DNA of 29,037 nt from an uncultured Oscillospiraceae bacterium (GCA_910579485.1 CAJTVO010000032.1:1-29037), one strand, 5' to 3'; counted from the first letter of the stretch, positions 14,908 to 22,560 are shown. Program-made: numbers and translations. The notes: generated by a model from the letters alone, not told the origin.

Positions 14908-17133
14908 TTATTTCCGCTCGTTTACATACAGCTGCGCACGGTTCTGGATCAGCGCCGCGGTCTCGTCCAGGGTCTTGTCCCCGGCAAAGTAGGCGCCGGC
15001 TACGTCGGTGATGATCTCCTCCAGGGACTCATCCCAGCGGTAGACTGTATCGATCTGCTCATAGAGCGCCATAACCTGATCCAGGTCCTCCTGGGTGGCG
15101 GCATGAAGGTCTACGGTCACCTCCGACTCGCCCACCCAGTACGAAGTGCTGGCGGGAGTCAGCTCCTGCGCCATCTCAAACTCCGCTCTCCTCTGGAAAT
15201 CTGCCTTGTTGATGGGGAAGCCTATGAAATGCCACGACGCGACATCATCCTGGGGCAGCAGTATCTGCCGGATAAAGGACCAGGCGGCCTCTTTGTCCCT
15301 GCAGGTGCTGGACATGGCCATGTTCAGTCTTGGCAGGAAGCTGCTGCCTACCTCTCCCCAGGGGTTGGGGCATCCCACAAAGGACATCTCGTCCCCCAGC
15401 ATGAACCTGTATCTCTGCAGGCTCCTCAGCTCCATGATCCCCTGGCTCATCAGCATCTGCTCCTTGTCCAGCAGCCGCCGGTCCTCATCCTGGAAATCGA
15501 ACTCCTCGCCCGCCGGGACGCTGCCGCAGAAGGCCAGCAGCTCCCGGAACTCCTTGCTGTCGAACCGGCAGGAGCCCTTCTTCCAGTCCACGAACCGGCT
15601 CCAGTCCATCTGCAGCAGATCCAGCAGCACCTCGCTCTGGCTCTTGGCCCGCATGGGAATGCACCCCTCCGGCAGCTTCTCCAGGGCCTCCCACATATCC
15701 TCCGGCGTCCAGGTGTACCGGTCGCCCACTACGCTTCGAGCCCCCGCCATGGTCCAGATCTGGAAGCTGTCGGTCACCTCGTAGAGCTTCCCATCGATCT
15801 CCGCCGCTTCCAGCACCCGGACCATCAGGTCCTCCCGGCTGATCTCCGGGTCCTTGTCGATCCAGGGCCACAGATCCTCCAGCAGGCCCTTTGCGCCCCA
15901 TTGGACCATGGGCATCGGCCCCCACGAGGAGAAGATATCCGGGATGCGCCCCGCCCCGATCTCCGTGAGCAGCCGGGTCATGCCGCCGGATGCGTCCCCG
16001 TTGCCGGACTGTCCGTAATCCGTCACGGAGATCATGTACTCCGGGTTGGTCCGGTTAAACTCCAGGATCGCCGCGCGCTCATTGGAGTCCAGGTTAAAGG
16101 CGGCATAGGTCAGCACCTTCTTCTCCGGCAGGGAGGCGGCCTCCACAGGCGCGAGGACGCTCACCTTTCTCTTGGAGCCGTCCTCCCACATTTGACCGCA
16201 TGTCACCGCCAGCCTGCCGTCCGGCAGGAAGGCACAAAACGTGACGGACTCCCTGTCGATCCCGGCGTCCAGGAAGCTCAGCAGCCGCTCCCCCTCGCCG
16301 GGTTTTCCGTCCTCTCCCGTCCTCCAGGCCCACAGCTCTTCACCCGCCGTGTAGTAAAACAGCGCGTTTTCATCCCCGGCGTAGACACTGGCCCCGGACG
16401 GCAGGGGATACGTCTCCCCCCAGCCCTTTGCTTCCTTATCGATGACCCGCAGGCGGTAACGGTCCCCATCACCGGACCGGTCCTGATCAGAGAGCCCTAT
16501 CCGTCCATCACTGAACAGGGCCAGGCCGCCTAACCCCGCATCCGCCTCCAGGGTGAACCGGATCTCTCCCGTCTGATCCAGCACGGCAACGCCCTCGTTG
16601 CACCAAGCCGCCAGATCCCCCTCGCCGTCTATCAGGAAGCCGCGAAGAATACCCAAGCCCAGCTCCTGCTCCAGCTCCGTCCAGCTCTTTTCAAACACCG
16701 ATCGGAAGAGCAGCTTCCCCTCCGCATCCATCTGCCGCAGGACTACCCGGCCATCGAAATCATCGCCGATGCTGATCCGCTCCCACAGCCACAGCGTTCC
16801 GTCCGGCCCGGCCTGCAGGCCGCCGTCTATGGAATAATAGTTCCCGTTTTCATAGGGCTGATCCTCCGGCAGGACCTCCATCCCGCCTCCCGCCAGGGGC
16901 AGGCGCATAAGCTCCAACGTCCCTCCGCCTCTATGGCCCGCCAGATAGACGAAATCGCCCAAAACGCAGCTTCCTTTGATCCGCTGCAGCTCCGCGTCCA
17001 GCGGCAGGTCCTCCCCCACGTAGACGATGCCGTTGTAGGGTTCCGCTTCCACCGCCTTCTTCCCGCAGGCCGTCAGGCCCAGCACCATCATCAGCGCCAG
17101 CAAAAGCGCCATACTTCTCTCTCTGATCTTCAT
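14908..17133 (-). CDS. Solute-binding lipoprotein (family 1)
   Basis: This 741-residue lipoprotein has a signal peptide and lipobox, LLALMMVLGLTACGKK (cysteine near residue 23). A long N-terminal region rich in short beta-strand repeats (about 40-370, propeller-like) precedes a C-terminal type-1 solute-binding domain (from about LNFDSNERAAIL-type residues to the end). Such chimeras bind oligosaccharides or unknown ligands outside the cell. The gene lies between the OLE-like RNA and the oapA-like gene, 27 bp from the latter, where related genomes usually have no gene. Its tail resembles the plus-strand fragment at 101-292. No permease genes are adjacent. The ATG at 17133 follows AAAGGAATGG. 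Confidence 0.85.
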   Translation of the reverse strand: MKIRERSMALLLALMMVLGLTACGKKAVEAEPYNGIVYVGEDLPLDAELQRIKGSCVLGDFVYLAGHRGGGTLELMRLPLAGGGMEVLPEDQPYENGNYYSIDGGLQAGPDGTLWLWERISIGDDFDGRVVLRQMDAEGKLLFRSVFEKSWTELEQELGLGILRGFLIDGEGDLAAWCNEGVAVLDQTGEIRFTLEADAGLGGLALFSDGRIGLSDQDRSGDGDRYRLRVIDKEAKGWGETYPLPSGASVYAGDENALFYYTAGEELWAWRTGEDGKPGEGERLLSFLDAGIDRESVTFCAFLPDGRLAVTCGQMWEDGSKRKVSVLAPVEAASLPEKKVLTYAAFNLDSNERAAILEFNRTNPEYMISVTDYGQSGNGDASGGMTRLLTEIGAGRIPDIFSSWGPMPMVQWGAKGLLEDLWPWIDKDPEISREDLMVRVLEAAEIDGKLYEVTDSFQIWTMAGARSVVGDRYTWTPEDMWEALEKLPEGCIPMRAKSQSEVLLDLLQMDWSRFVDWKKGSCRFDSKEFRELLAFCGSVPAGEEFDFQDEDRRLLDKEQMLMSQGIMELRSLQRYRFMLGDEMSFVGCPNPWGEVGSSFLPRLNMAMSSTCRDKEAAWSFIRQILLPQDDVASWHFIGFPINKADFQRRAEFEMAQELTPASTSYWVGESEVTVDLHAATQEDLDQVMALYEQIDTVYRWDESLEEIITDVAGAYFAGDKTLDETAALIQNRAQLYVNERK

Positions 17134-17183
17134 CGGTCCATTCCTTTCTTTACAAATATGATAGTGTGAATCAGCATAAAAAC

Positions 17184-17212
17184 CGCCGCCCCGCCCAGCG
17201 GGCGGGACGGCG
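17184..17212 (-). terminator. Terminator downstream of the OLE-like RNA
   Basis: On the minus strand a 12-pair GC-rich stem (17184-17196 with 17200-17212, one mismatch) with a 3-nt loop is followed by TTTTT (17178-17182). It separates the structured RNA from the lipoprotein gene. Partial read-through may feed the operon, since I see no clear promoter between it and 17133. Confidence 0.7.
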
Positions 17213-17236
17213 CACATTCCGCTGTCACGTAAAAAA

Positions 17237-17888
17237 CTAAACGGCGGCAGCAATCAAGGTAAATCTTACGGCTTAGGTACGGGCTGGATTTCCCCGGGGC
17301 GCACCCCTCGTTGCCGATCGGGCGGTTTCCCGTTCGGCGCCCCGGCGCGGCGTTGCCCACCGCGCTGCCCGACTGCCACTTAGTCCGCACTGCAATCCCT
17401 TGACTGCCCAGTGACGACAGCCTAGGTGTTTTCCACCACAGTCTAACCGCTTCTTAGCCTCTTTTGCAGGCAGGGTTTCAAGGAGCAATAGCAGCTCCTC
17501 CCTGGCCGGGGAAAAGCTGGGTCGTTCTCCTATTCGCCATGTCCACGCAAGGCAGGCTACATCTGCACACAGCGTTCACGGCTCAAGGCCGGGTAGCACC
17601 GCAATACAGGTTTCTACACCTGAGCCGTACAAGGGTCGCGTTACCACAAAGGGAGTACGCCCAAGCACGAGAACAGGTCTCCACGACCGCAGGGTCGGCT
17701 TCCCCATGCCATTGGGGAACGCCCTACGGCCGCAAGCGCGGGGAGTCCGCGCTTCCCGCCCAGCACCCACCCCAAACTGGGCGTTTGCAGCAGGCACCAG
17801 GGGTTTCACAGCTATGCCCTTTAAAGGATTTTTAGGCCCTTCTTCGGAAGCGGCAGATCTGACTAGGATACTGCGCCGTCGTTTAGCA
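17237..17888 (-). ncRNA. OLE-like large structured RNA
   Basis: OLE (ornate large extremophilic) RNAs are roughly 600-nt noncoding RNAs that form a membrane-linked RNP with OapA and affect magnesium, alcohol and cold responses. This 650-nt minus-strand segment has no credible coding frame and is densely self-complementary. Examples are perfect or near-perfect hairpins in AAGCGCGG/CCGCGCTT, TTCCCC/GGGGAA, GGAGC/GCTCC and GGGGCGC/GCGCCCC. Its ends pair: minus CTAAACG-A-CGGCG (17886-17874) with TGCCG-C-CGTTTAG (17249-17237), followed by U6. It has its own near-consensus promoter. The downstream order oapA-like, dxs, tlyA, nadK, argR, recN is the classical OLE neighbourhood. The call rests on size, fold and context; I cannot check the covariance model. 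Confidence 0.75.
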
Positions 17889-17894
17889 AGGCCT

Positions 17895-17923
17895 AGTATA
17901 CCACGTCTCGGTTGAATATGCAA
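17895..17923 (-). promoter_or_regulatory. Near-consensus sigma-A promoter of the OLE-like RNA
   Basis: On the minus strand TTGCAT (17918-17923) and TATACT (17895-17900) are separated by exactly 17 bp. The expected start is near 17888, two bases before the closing stem of the RNA. This is the strongest promoter in the window and suits an abundant RNA. Confidence 0.85.
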
Positions 17924-18028
17924 GTGATTATGCAAATTTTTCTATATATTTACAGTTTATTCGCAATTGCACCCGCATCCCCCGGCGGCAGCCCTCCAAA
18001 CAGCCCTCTAAGGATGGTTTGGAGGCAG

Positions 18029-18070
18029 AACGAAAAAACGCCCCGCCGGCAGGCGGAGCGCTTTTTCGTT
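18029..18070 (-). terminator. Terminator of the sugar ABC operon
   Basis: On the minus strand a stem (18039-18047 with 18052-18060, extended by AACGAAAAA pairing, one wobble and small bulges) with a 4-nt loop is followed by TTTTTT. It begins 3 bp after the second permease's stop. Confidence 0.85.
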
Positions 18071-18073
18071 TTG

Positions 18074-18910
18074 TTATCCCTTGACGCCGCCGGAGGTCAG
18101 GCCCGCTACCAGGTGCTTCTCGATGCACAGGAACAGGACTACCACCGGGATGGTGGCAAAGATCGACGTGGCGAACAGGTACTGCCACTTGATGAAGTTG
18201 AAGCCGTAGAAGACGTTGATGCCCACGGTGATGGGCTTGAGCAGATCGCTGGAGATCAGCGTCAGGGCGATGGTGTACTCGTTCCACGAGTTGATGAACA
18301 CGAAGATCAGAGTGGTGACGATGCCCGGGGCCGACACCGGCAGCAGCACCCGCATGAGGGCCTGGACCGTGCCGCAGCCGTCGATCTTAGCGGCCTGCTC
18401 CATCTCCGAGGAGATGGAGGTGAAGGTGCCCCGCAGCAGCCAGATGGCGAAGGCCTGGTTGAAGGCCGCGTTGAGCAGGATCAGGCCGATGAGGCTGTTG
18501 GTCAGGTGCATGGCCGTCATCAGGCGGTAGATGCCCACCAGGAGCACCACCGGGGAGAACATCTGGCTCATGATGACCGCGCCCATGAAAATGCCCTTGC
18601 CCTTGAAACGCATCCGGGACAGGGCGTAGGCCGCCGGGATGCCGCACAGGATGGCCAGGAAGGTGGCCCCGCCGGCCACGACGATGGAGTTGAGCAGGTA
18701 CTTGAAGACCGGGGCCTCTTTCCAGATGTTGATGAAGTTGGACCACTGCCACGCGGCGGGCAGCAGGCTGCCGCCGATGGCGTACATCTCGTCGTTGCTC
18801 TTGGCCGCCGTGGTGAACATCACGAAATAGGGGTACAGGATCACCACGCAGATGACGAACACGAACAGATACAGCGCCACGCGGGCCCAGGGGGATCTCT
18901 TTGTTTTCAT
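18074..18910 (-). CDS. Carbohydrate ABC transporter permease, MalG type (CUT1)
   Basis: The 278-residue permease has six membrane segments. Its EAA-like loop, which contacts the ATPase, reads EQAAKIDGCGTVQALMRVLL and is followed by PVSAPGIVTTLIFVFINSWN. N-terminal residues MKTKRSPWARVALYLFV lead into helix 1. It is the second permease of the pair and starts 3 bp after the first. With the binding protein and partner permease it would import an oligosaccharide or similar solute. No ATPase is encoded nearby, so a shared MsmK-like ATPase elsewhere is likely. Confidence 0.92.
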   Translation of the reverse strand: MKTKRSPWARVALYLFVFVICVVILYPYFVMFTTAAKSNDEMYAIGGSLLPAAWQWSNFINIWKEAPVFKYLLNSIVVAGGATFLAILCGIPAAYALSRMRFKGKGIFMGAVIMSQMFSPVVLLVGIYRLMTAMHLTNSLIGLILLNAAFNQAFAIWLLRGTFTSISSEMEQAAKIDGCGTVQALMRVLLPVSAPGIVTTLIFVFINSWNEYTIALTLISSDLLKPITVGINVFYGFNFIKWQYLFATSIFATIPVVVLFLCIEKHLVAGLTSGGVKG

Positions 18911-18913
18911 GGC

Positions 18914-19858
18914 TTACTCCTCCTCCTTTTCCGCCCGCAGGGTAATCATCATGTAGACGCTGGCGCAGGCCGCCAGGATCAGGAAGCCCACCACGGACAC
19001 TGCCGCCGCCTCGCCTACCTTCTGGTTGGTAAAGGAGAGCTTATAAAGGTAGGTCACCAGGGTATGGGTCTGGTCCGCCGGGTCGCCTTTGGAGATGGTC
19101 CAGATGATGGGGAAGGAATTGAACACGTAGATGATGTTCAGCACCGTGGACACCGTCAGGCTGGGCATCAGCAGGGGCAGGGTCACCCGGAACAGCTTGC
19201 TCCAGAAGGTGGCGCCGTCCACGGCGGCCGCCTCATAGAGGGAGGTGTCGATGCTCTGGAGCCCCGAGAGGACGCAGAAGGTGACGAAGGGGATGGTGAC
19301 CAGGATGCCCACGAAGCATTCCCAGGCGAAGAACTGGCCCGGAGTGGCCGTCCAGTTCACGTAGCTCTTGATGATGCCCAGCTTATAGAGCAGGGCGTTG
19401 AGGGCGCCGTAGTCGGCGTTGATGATGTACTTCCAGATGACGGACTGGATGATGAGGGCCGTGGCCCAGGGGAACACCACGATGGCGCGGACGAACTTCC
19501 GGCCATGGAACTTCTCGTTGAGGACCAATCCCAGGATGATGCCCAGGATGGTGGAGATGCCTACCACCACCACGGTCCAGATCACCGTGTTCTTCAGTGT
19601 GTTCCAGAAGGTGGGGTTCTGGAAGATCCAGAGGTAGTTGCTCACCCCGTTGAAGCCCTTATTGACGCCAGACTTGCTGATCTCGGAAAACGAGGTCTGG
19701 AACACGCTGAAAATGGGCACCAGGATCATGACGCCCATCAGCAGGATGCTGGGCAGCAGCCAGATGTAGGGCTCCACCTTCTTCATGTTCAGGTTCGTGC
19801 GGGGCTTATTTTCTTTCTTTTTTATGTTCAGGTTCGCGCGGGGCTTATTTTCTTTCAT
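18914..19858 (-). CDS. Carbohydrate ABC transporter permease, MalF type (CUT1)
   Basis: The 314-residue permease has six membrane segments. The EAA-type loop is YEAAAVDGATFWSKLFRVTL, followed by PLLMPSLTVSTVLNIIYVF. It partners with the MalG-type permease at 18074. The N-terminus carries a duplicated 13-residue tract (KENKPRANLNIKK and KENKPRTNLNMKK) encoded by a 39-bp tandem repeat, which lengthens the positively charged cytoplasmic tail before helix 1. The ATG at 19858 is preceded by GGAGG upstream of the CTATG-like start region. The rest of the protein is normal in length. Confidence 0.92.
   Translation of the reverse strand: MKENKPRANLNIKKKENKPRTNLNMKKVEPYIWLLPSILLMGVMILVPIFSVFQTSFSEISKSGVNKGFNGVSNYLWIFQNPTFWNTLKNTVIWTVVVVGISTILGIILGLVLNEKFHGRKFVRAIVVFPWATALIIQSVIWKYIINADYGALNALLYKLGIIKSYVNWTATPGQFFAWECFVGILVTIPFVTFCVLSGLQSIDTSLYEAAAVDGATFWSKLFRVTLPLLMPSLTVSTVLNIIYVFNSFPIIWTISKGDPADQTHTLVTYLYKLSFTNQKVGEAAAVSVVGFLILAACASVYMMITLRAEKEEE
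19779..19856. repeat. 39-bp tandem duplication in permease N-terminus
   Basis: Two 39-bp units (19779-19817 and 19818-19856) differ at only a few positions and encode two copies of a basic 13-residue tract in frame. The duplication spans almost the whole leader before the first membrane helix. Confidence 0.9.
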
Positions 19859-19894
19859 AGACGAGCCTCCTTACTTGCCTTCGAAATAGAAGGA

Positions 19895-19915
19895 AGGGGC
19901 CGATGCCCGGCCCCT
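19895..19915 (-). other. Intercistronic hairpin between binding protein and permease
   Basis: AGGGGCCG and CGGCCCCT form a perfect 8-bp stem with a 5-nt loop, 22 bp after the binding-protein stop. There is no proper U-run. Such stems often protect upstream mRNA and raise binding-protein levels over permease levels, as in malE-malF. That role is inferred. Confidence 0.6.
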
Positions 19916-19936
19916 CCCTATTGTCCGGTCAGATAC

Positions 19937-21211
19937 TTAGCCGGCGATGCTCTTCTGGAGATTGTCCAGGGCGTCCTTGGCGGAAATGCTGCCCTGGCAG
20001 ACCTGCTGCTCGACTTCGATGACGCCGTTACGCACATCCATCCACTCGCTCTTGCTCATGGGATAGAACTGGCAGTTGGGGAGCTGTGCGCAGAAGGTCT
20101 TGAAGTACTCGCTGTTGCCGGTGGCGTCGGAGCCGCCCACCTTGTGCTTCTCCGCGCTGGAGGCCAGGTACTCGGAGGAGTCGCTGGTGGCAGGCAGGAA
20201 GCCCTCGTAGACCATGTAGTCGGAGTAGCGCTCGCAGTCATAGAAGAAATCGAAGAACGCGGAGATTGCCTTGGTACGGGCGTCCTGATCCTTCACGGAG
20301 TCGTTCTTGAAGACCATCAGCTGGTCGCACACACCCAGACCGGTGGAAGTGCCGGTGTTGGTGGGGATGCCGACGGACTGATAGTTGACGCTGGAATCAG
20401 CGGAGACCATGTTCATGGGTCCGATCATCATGGCCAGGGTGCCGGCGCTGAAGGCGTCCTGCAGAGGATAGCGGGTGTCGGTGTAGGGGGCGGAGTTGCA
20501 GTAGCCGGAGTCGATGAGCTGCTTGATGTACTCAACGGCCTTCACGTTGGCGTCGCTGTTCAGCGCCCAGTTGCCGCTGCCGTCCATGAAGCCGCCTCCG
20601 AAGTTCCAGCTGTAGTAGGCGAAGGCCGCCTGGCCCTCGTCGGTGGAGATGTCCAGGCCCCAGGGCACGATGCTGTCACCGAACTTATCCTTCACGGCCT
20701 GGCAGGCGGTGAGGACCTCGTCCCAGGTGGAGGGAGGAGCAGACACGCCGGCCTCGTTCAGCAGATCCATGTTGCAGAACAGGGAGCGGCAGGAGGCCAG
20801 GATGGGCAGGGCCCACACGGTGCCGTCAATGGCGTTGGACTCCCAGAAGCTGGGGATGATCTTGGCCTTGACCTCGTCGGAGGTGTAGTCCTCGGCCTTC
20901 ATCAGCAGGCCGTCGTTGACGTAGTCGGCAAAGCCGCTGATGTTCAGGATGTCGGGCTGCTGCTTGGACTGGATGCGGGTGGAGACCACGGAGTAGATGT
21001 CGTTCCAGGAGACGATCTCGATGTTCAGGTCCACGTTCTTGTTGGCCGCCTCGAAATCCTTCTCGAACTGGTTCCACCACTCCTGGGTGTAGTTGCCGTA
21101 CTGGGAGATGATGACGTTCAACGTGGTCTGCCCGCCGCCGCTACCGCCGCCGCAGGCGGCCAGGGACAGGACCATCACCAGGGACAACAGCGCTGCAAGT
21201 GCTTTCTTCAT
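19937..21211 (-). CDS. Sugar-binding lipoprotein of the ABC transporter
   Basis: This 424-residue family-1 solute-binding protein has a lipoprotein signal (LLSLVMVLSLAACGGG, cysteine near residue 20) and a glycine-rich linker. The mature domain has the typical QYGNYTQEWWNQFEKDFEAA start and GVCDQLMVFKND region. It captures the substrate outside the cell and hands it to the permeases at 18914 and 18074. The ATG at 21211 is preceded by a strong GAGGAGG. The frame extends upstream without a further plausible start. The ligand is unknown; context suggests a carbohydrate. Confidence 0.93.
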   Translation of the reverse strand: MKKALAALLSLVMVLSLAACGGGSGGGQTTLNVIISQYGNYTQEWWNQFEKDFEAANKNVDLNIEIVSWNDIYSVVSTRIQSKQQPDILNISGFADYVNDGLLMKAEDYTSDEVKAKIIPSFWESNAIDGTVWALPILASCRSLFCNMDLLNEAGVSAPPSTWDEVLTACQAVKDKFGDSIVPWGLDISTDEGQAAFAYYSWNFGGGFMDGSGNWALNSDANVKAVEYIKQLIDSGYCNSAPYTDTRYPLQDAFSAGTLAMMIGPMNMVSADSSVNYQSVGIPTNTGTSTGLGVCDQLMVFKNDSVKDQDARTKAISAFFDFFYDCERYSDYMVYEGFLPATSDSSEYLASSAEKHKVGGSDATGNSEYFKTFCAQLPNCQFYPMSKSEWMDVRNGVIEVEQQVCQGSISAKDALDNLQKSIAG

Positions 21212-21249
21212 TTCTTTTTCCTCCTCGATCTGTTCTTGATAAAGAAAAA

Positions 21250-21291
21250 CACTCTGTCCGCGGGATCGGTGAAATGCCTGCGCACAGAGTG
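21250..21291 (-). promoter_or_regulatory. Leader stem of the ABC operon
   Basis: CACTCTGT (21250-21257) and ACAGAGTG (21284-21291) form a perfect 8-bp stem over a 26-nt loop in the untranslated leader, just upstream of the ribosome site. A TACAAT box lies further upstream (minus strand) without a clear partner. It may affect mRNA stability or control; no riboswitch family is recognised. Confidence 0.4.
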
Positions 21292-21372
21292 CTTTTGCAG
21301 TTGTTATTGTAGCAGATTTGCCAATAAATAATAGGGACCAGCGTTCCCAATATAGCATAATCGTACACCGCA

Positions 21373-21403
21373 GGAAAAATTGTGCGAATAGCAAAATTTT
21401 TCC
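21373..21403 (-). promoter_or_regulatory. Possible operator upstream of the ABC operon
   Basis: GGAAAAATT (21373-21381) and AATTTTTCC (21395-21403) are perfect 9-bp arms with a 13-bp spacer, centred 177 bp upstream of the binding-protein start and just past the AraC-type gene. Position and symmetry suit a regulator site. It could equally be a weak terminator of the regulator gene. Confidence 0.4.
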
Positions 21404-21432
21404 CCGTGATTTTCGTCAGTATATACAAAAAT

Positions 21433-22287
21433 TTATGGGGCGGACCGCCACTTTTTCCGAAAGTCTCTGGGGGTCATCCCGGTGAGGGTGCGGAAGATCC
21501 GGGAAAAATAGTTGTAATCGCTGATGCCCACCGCTTCGGCCACGGCGGAGATGGGCAGGTCGTTGCGCATGAGCAGCGCCTTGGCCTCCTCGATGCGCCT
21601 CCGGGCGATCAGCTGGAAAAGGGTCTCCCCGCCGGAGATCTGCCGGGCCAGGCGGCACAGCTTGGTCCGTCCGATGCCCAGCTCCCGGGAGACGCTCTCC
21701 AGGGAGAGCTTTTCCATGTAGTGCTGGTCCAGATACAGCTCCAGCCGCTGGGCGTCCGTGCGCTCCGTGGCCTGGATCATCCCCTTCAGCTGGATATAGG
21801 CGGCCAGGGCCTCCAGGAGCTCGGAGTAGGCCCGCAGTTCCTCGCCGGAGTACTGGCGGAACTGGTAGAAAGCGGGCTTCAGGGCCTCCGGTCCGCCAGG
21901 GTACCAGTCCAGGGAGGCGCGGGTGCGCTCCCACTGCCCCTCGACCGGCGACATGTCCAGAAAACAGCCGAAGACCAGATAGGCCAGCGGACGGCTCTTG
22001 TCGTACAGAGGCATCACCGCCTCGCAGATGCCCGCGTGGCAGCGGTAGAACTGGAAGCCCTTGGCCGCGTTATAGCTCCGGATCTTCCAGGCGTCGCACT
22101 CCACGCAGCGCCGGTGGCCCTCCGGCAGGGCGTTGAGCGCCTTGCAGAACGGCGGGTGGCCCTCGAAGAGATTGATATCCCGCCCCTGGGGGTCCAGGAT
22201 ATTAGCGGCGATGCCGGTGAAGACGTAGAGGTTGGTCAGCAGCCGGAGCAGCTGCTCCTGGTCAAAGAAGGTATTCAGCGTATCCAT
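21433..22287 (-). CDS. PocR-domain AraC-type transcriptional regulator
   Basis: The 284-residue protein has an N-terminal PocR-like ligand-sensing domain (residues about 5-150, with RRCVECDAWKI and YRCHAGICEAVMPL cysteine-containing blocks) and a C-terminal AraC DNA-binding domain with two helix-turn-helix motifs (LSLESVSRELGIGRTKLCRL and ISAVAEAVGISDYNYFSRIF). PocR domains sense small ligands such as hydrocarbon derivatives in 1,2-propanediol systems. Here it sits directly upstream of the sugar transporter, the likely target. I use the ATG at 22287 because GGAGG is 6 bp upstream. An ATG at 22323 sits in a hairpin loop. Confidence 0.88.
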   Translation of the reverse strand: MDTLNTFFDQEQLLRLLTNLYVFTGIAANILDPQGRDINLFEGHPPFCKALNALPEGHRRCVECDAWKIRSYNAAKGFQFYRCHAGICEAVMPLYDKSRPLAYLVFGCFLDMSPVEGQWERTRASLDWYPGGPEALKPAFYQFRQYSGEELRAYSELLEALAAYIQLKGMIQATERTDAQRLELYLDQHYMEKLSLESVSRELGIGRTKLCRLARQISGGETLFQLIARRRIEEAKALLMRNDLPISAVAEAVGISDYNYFSRIFRTLTGMTPRDFRKKWRSAP

Positions 22288-22306
22288 AGCGTCCTCCGTC
22301 AGGGGG

Positions 22307-22352
22307 CCGCTCTCAGCCGCCATGCGGCTGAGAGCGGGGGTACCCCCGCTCT
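22307..22352 (-). promoter_or_regulatory. Overlapping hairpins in the regulator leader
   Basis: A perfect 14-bp stem (22307-22320 with 22324-22337, 3-nt loop) overlaps a 22-bp palindrome centred on GGTACC (22331-22352). They share the GAGAGC segment, so both cannot form fully at once. The ATG at 22323 lies in the loop. It may work as an attenuator, or as a symmetrical operator for the regulator or another protein. Confidence 0.5.
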
Positions 22353-22371
22353 GTGTGGATCGTTCCTGTGT

Positions 22372-22400
22372 ATTATACCATATTGGGACGGACGGGGAAA
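22372..22400 (-). promoter_or_regulatory. Promoter of the AraC-type regulator
   Basis: On the minus strand a perfect TATAAT (22372-22377) with an upstream TGG extension is preceded by TTTCCC (22395-22400) at 17-bp spacing. The weak -35 is compensated by the extended -10. It directs transcription through the hairpin leader. Confidence 0.7.
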
Positions 22401-22448
22401 GGATCTCTTGCGGGGTAGCCAGCTGTTTCGGGTCCGCAAGAAAAGAGC

Positions 22449-22477
22449 TTGCGAAATTGAAAGAAGTATGGTATGAT
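22449..22477 (+). promoter_or_regulatory. Promoter of tRNA-Ser
   Basis: TTGCGA (22449-22454) and TATGAT (22472-22477) at 17-bp spacing, with TGG before the -10. Transcription would start near 22484 and include the truncated tRNA copy before the mature tRNA. Confidence 0.75.
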
Positions 22478-22502
22478 GCTTCTTGTATTGAGCGGTTATA
22501 TT

Positions 22503-22560
22503 GGCAGCGGTATCGAAGTGGTCATAACGGGGCTGACTCGAAATCAGGTTATCTGTGCCG
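22503..22560 (+). pseudogene. Truncated tRNA-Ser copy in the tRNA leader
   Basis: The 40 bases at 22510-22549 match 22588-22627 of the intact tRNA almost exactly. They cover the D-arm and anticodon arm, with the same CGA loop. The variable and T arms are missing. The remaining flanks could give only a partial acceptor-like pairing (GGCA with TGCC). It is not a working tRNA. It lies in the same transcript upstream of the real gene. Confidence 0.8.

Noticed and set aside
12720..16533. Long plus-strand frames opposite dxs and the lipoprotein gene
   Set aside because: They mirror strongly supported minus-strand genes in a GC-rich genome and show no family features.
17237..17888. RNase P RNA or tmRNA as alternatives for the large RNA
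   Set aside because: It is about 650 nt, longer than either. I see neither the conserved RNase P core nor a tmRNA tag frame with a tRNA-like end.
17273..17935. Short open frames within the large RNA region
   Set aside because: No ribosome sites, no recognisable protein pattern; dense pairing and the neighbourhood favour a noncoding RNA.
17912..21331. Very long plus-strand open frame (over 1,100 codons) across the ABC transporter region
   Set aside because: It is antisense to three well-supported genes and its translation is the Gly-, His- and Asp-rich pattern typical of the reverse of GC-rich coding sequence.
22503..22560. Upstream tRNA-like sequence as a second functional tRNA-Ser
   Set aside because: The T-arm and variable arm are missing and the acceptor stem pairs poorly.
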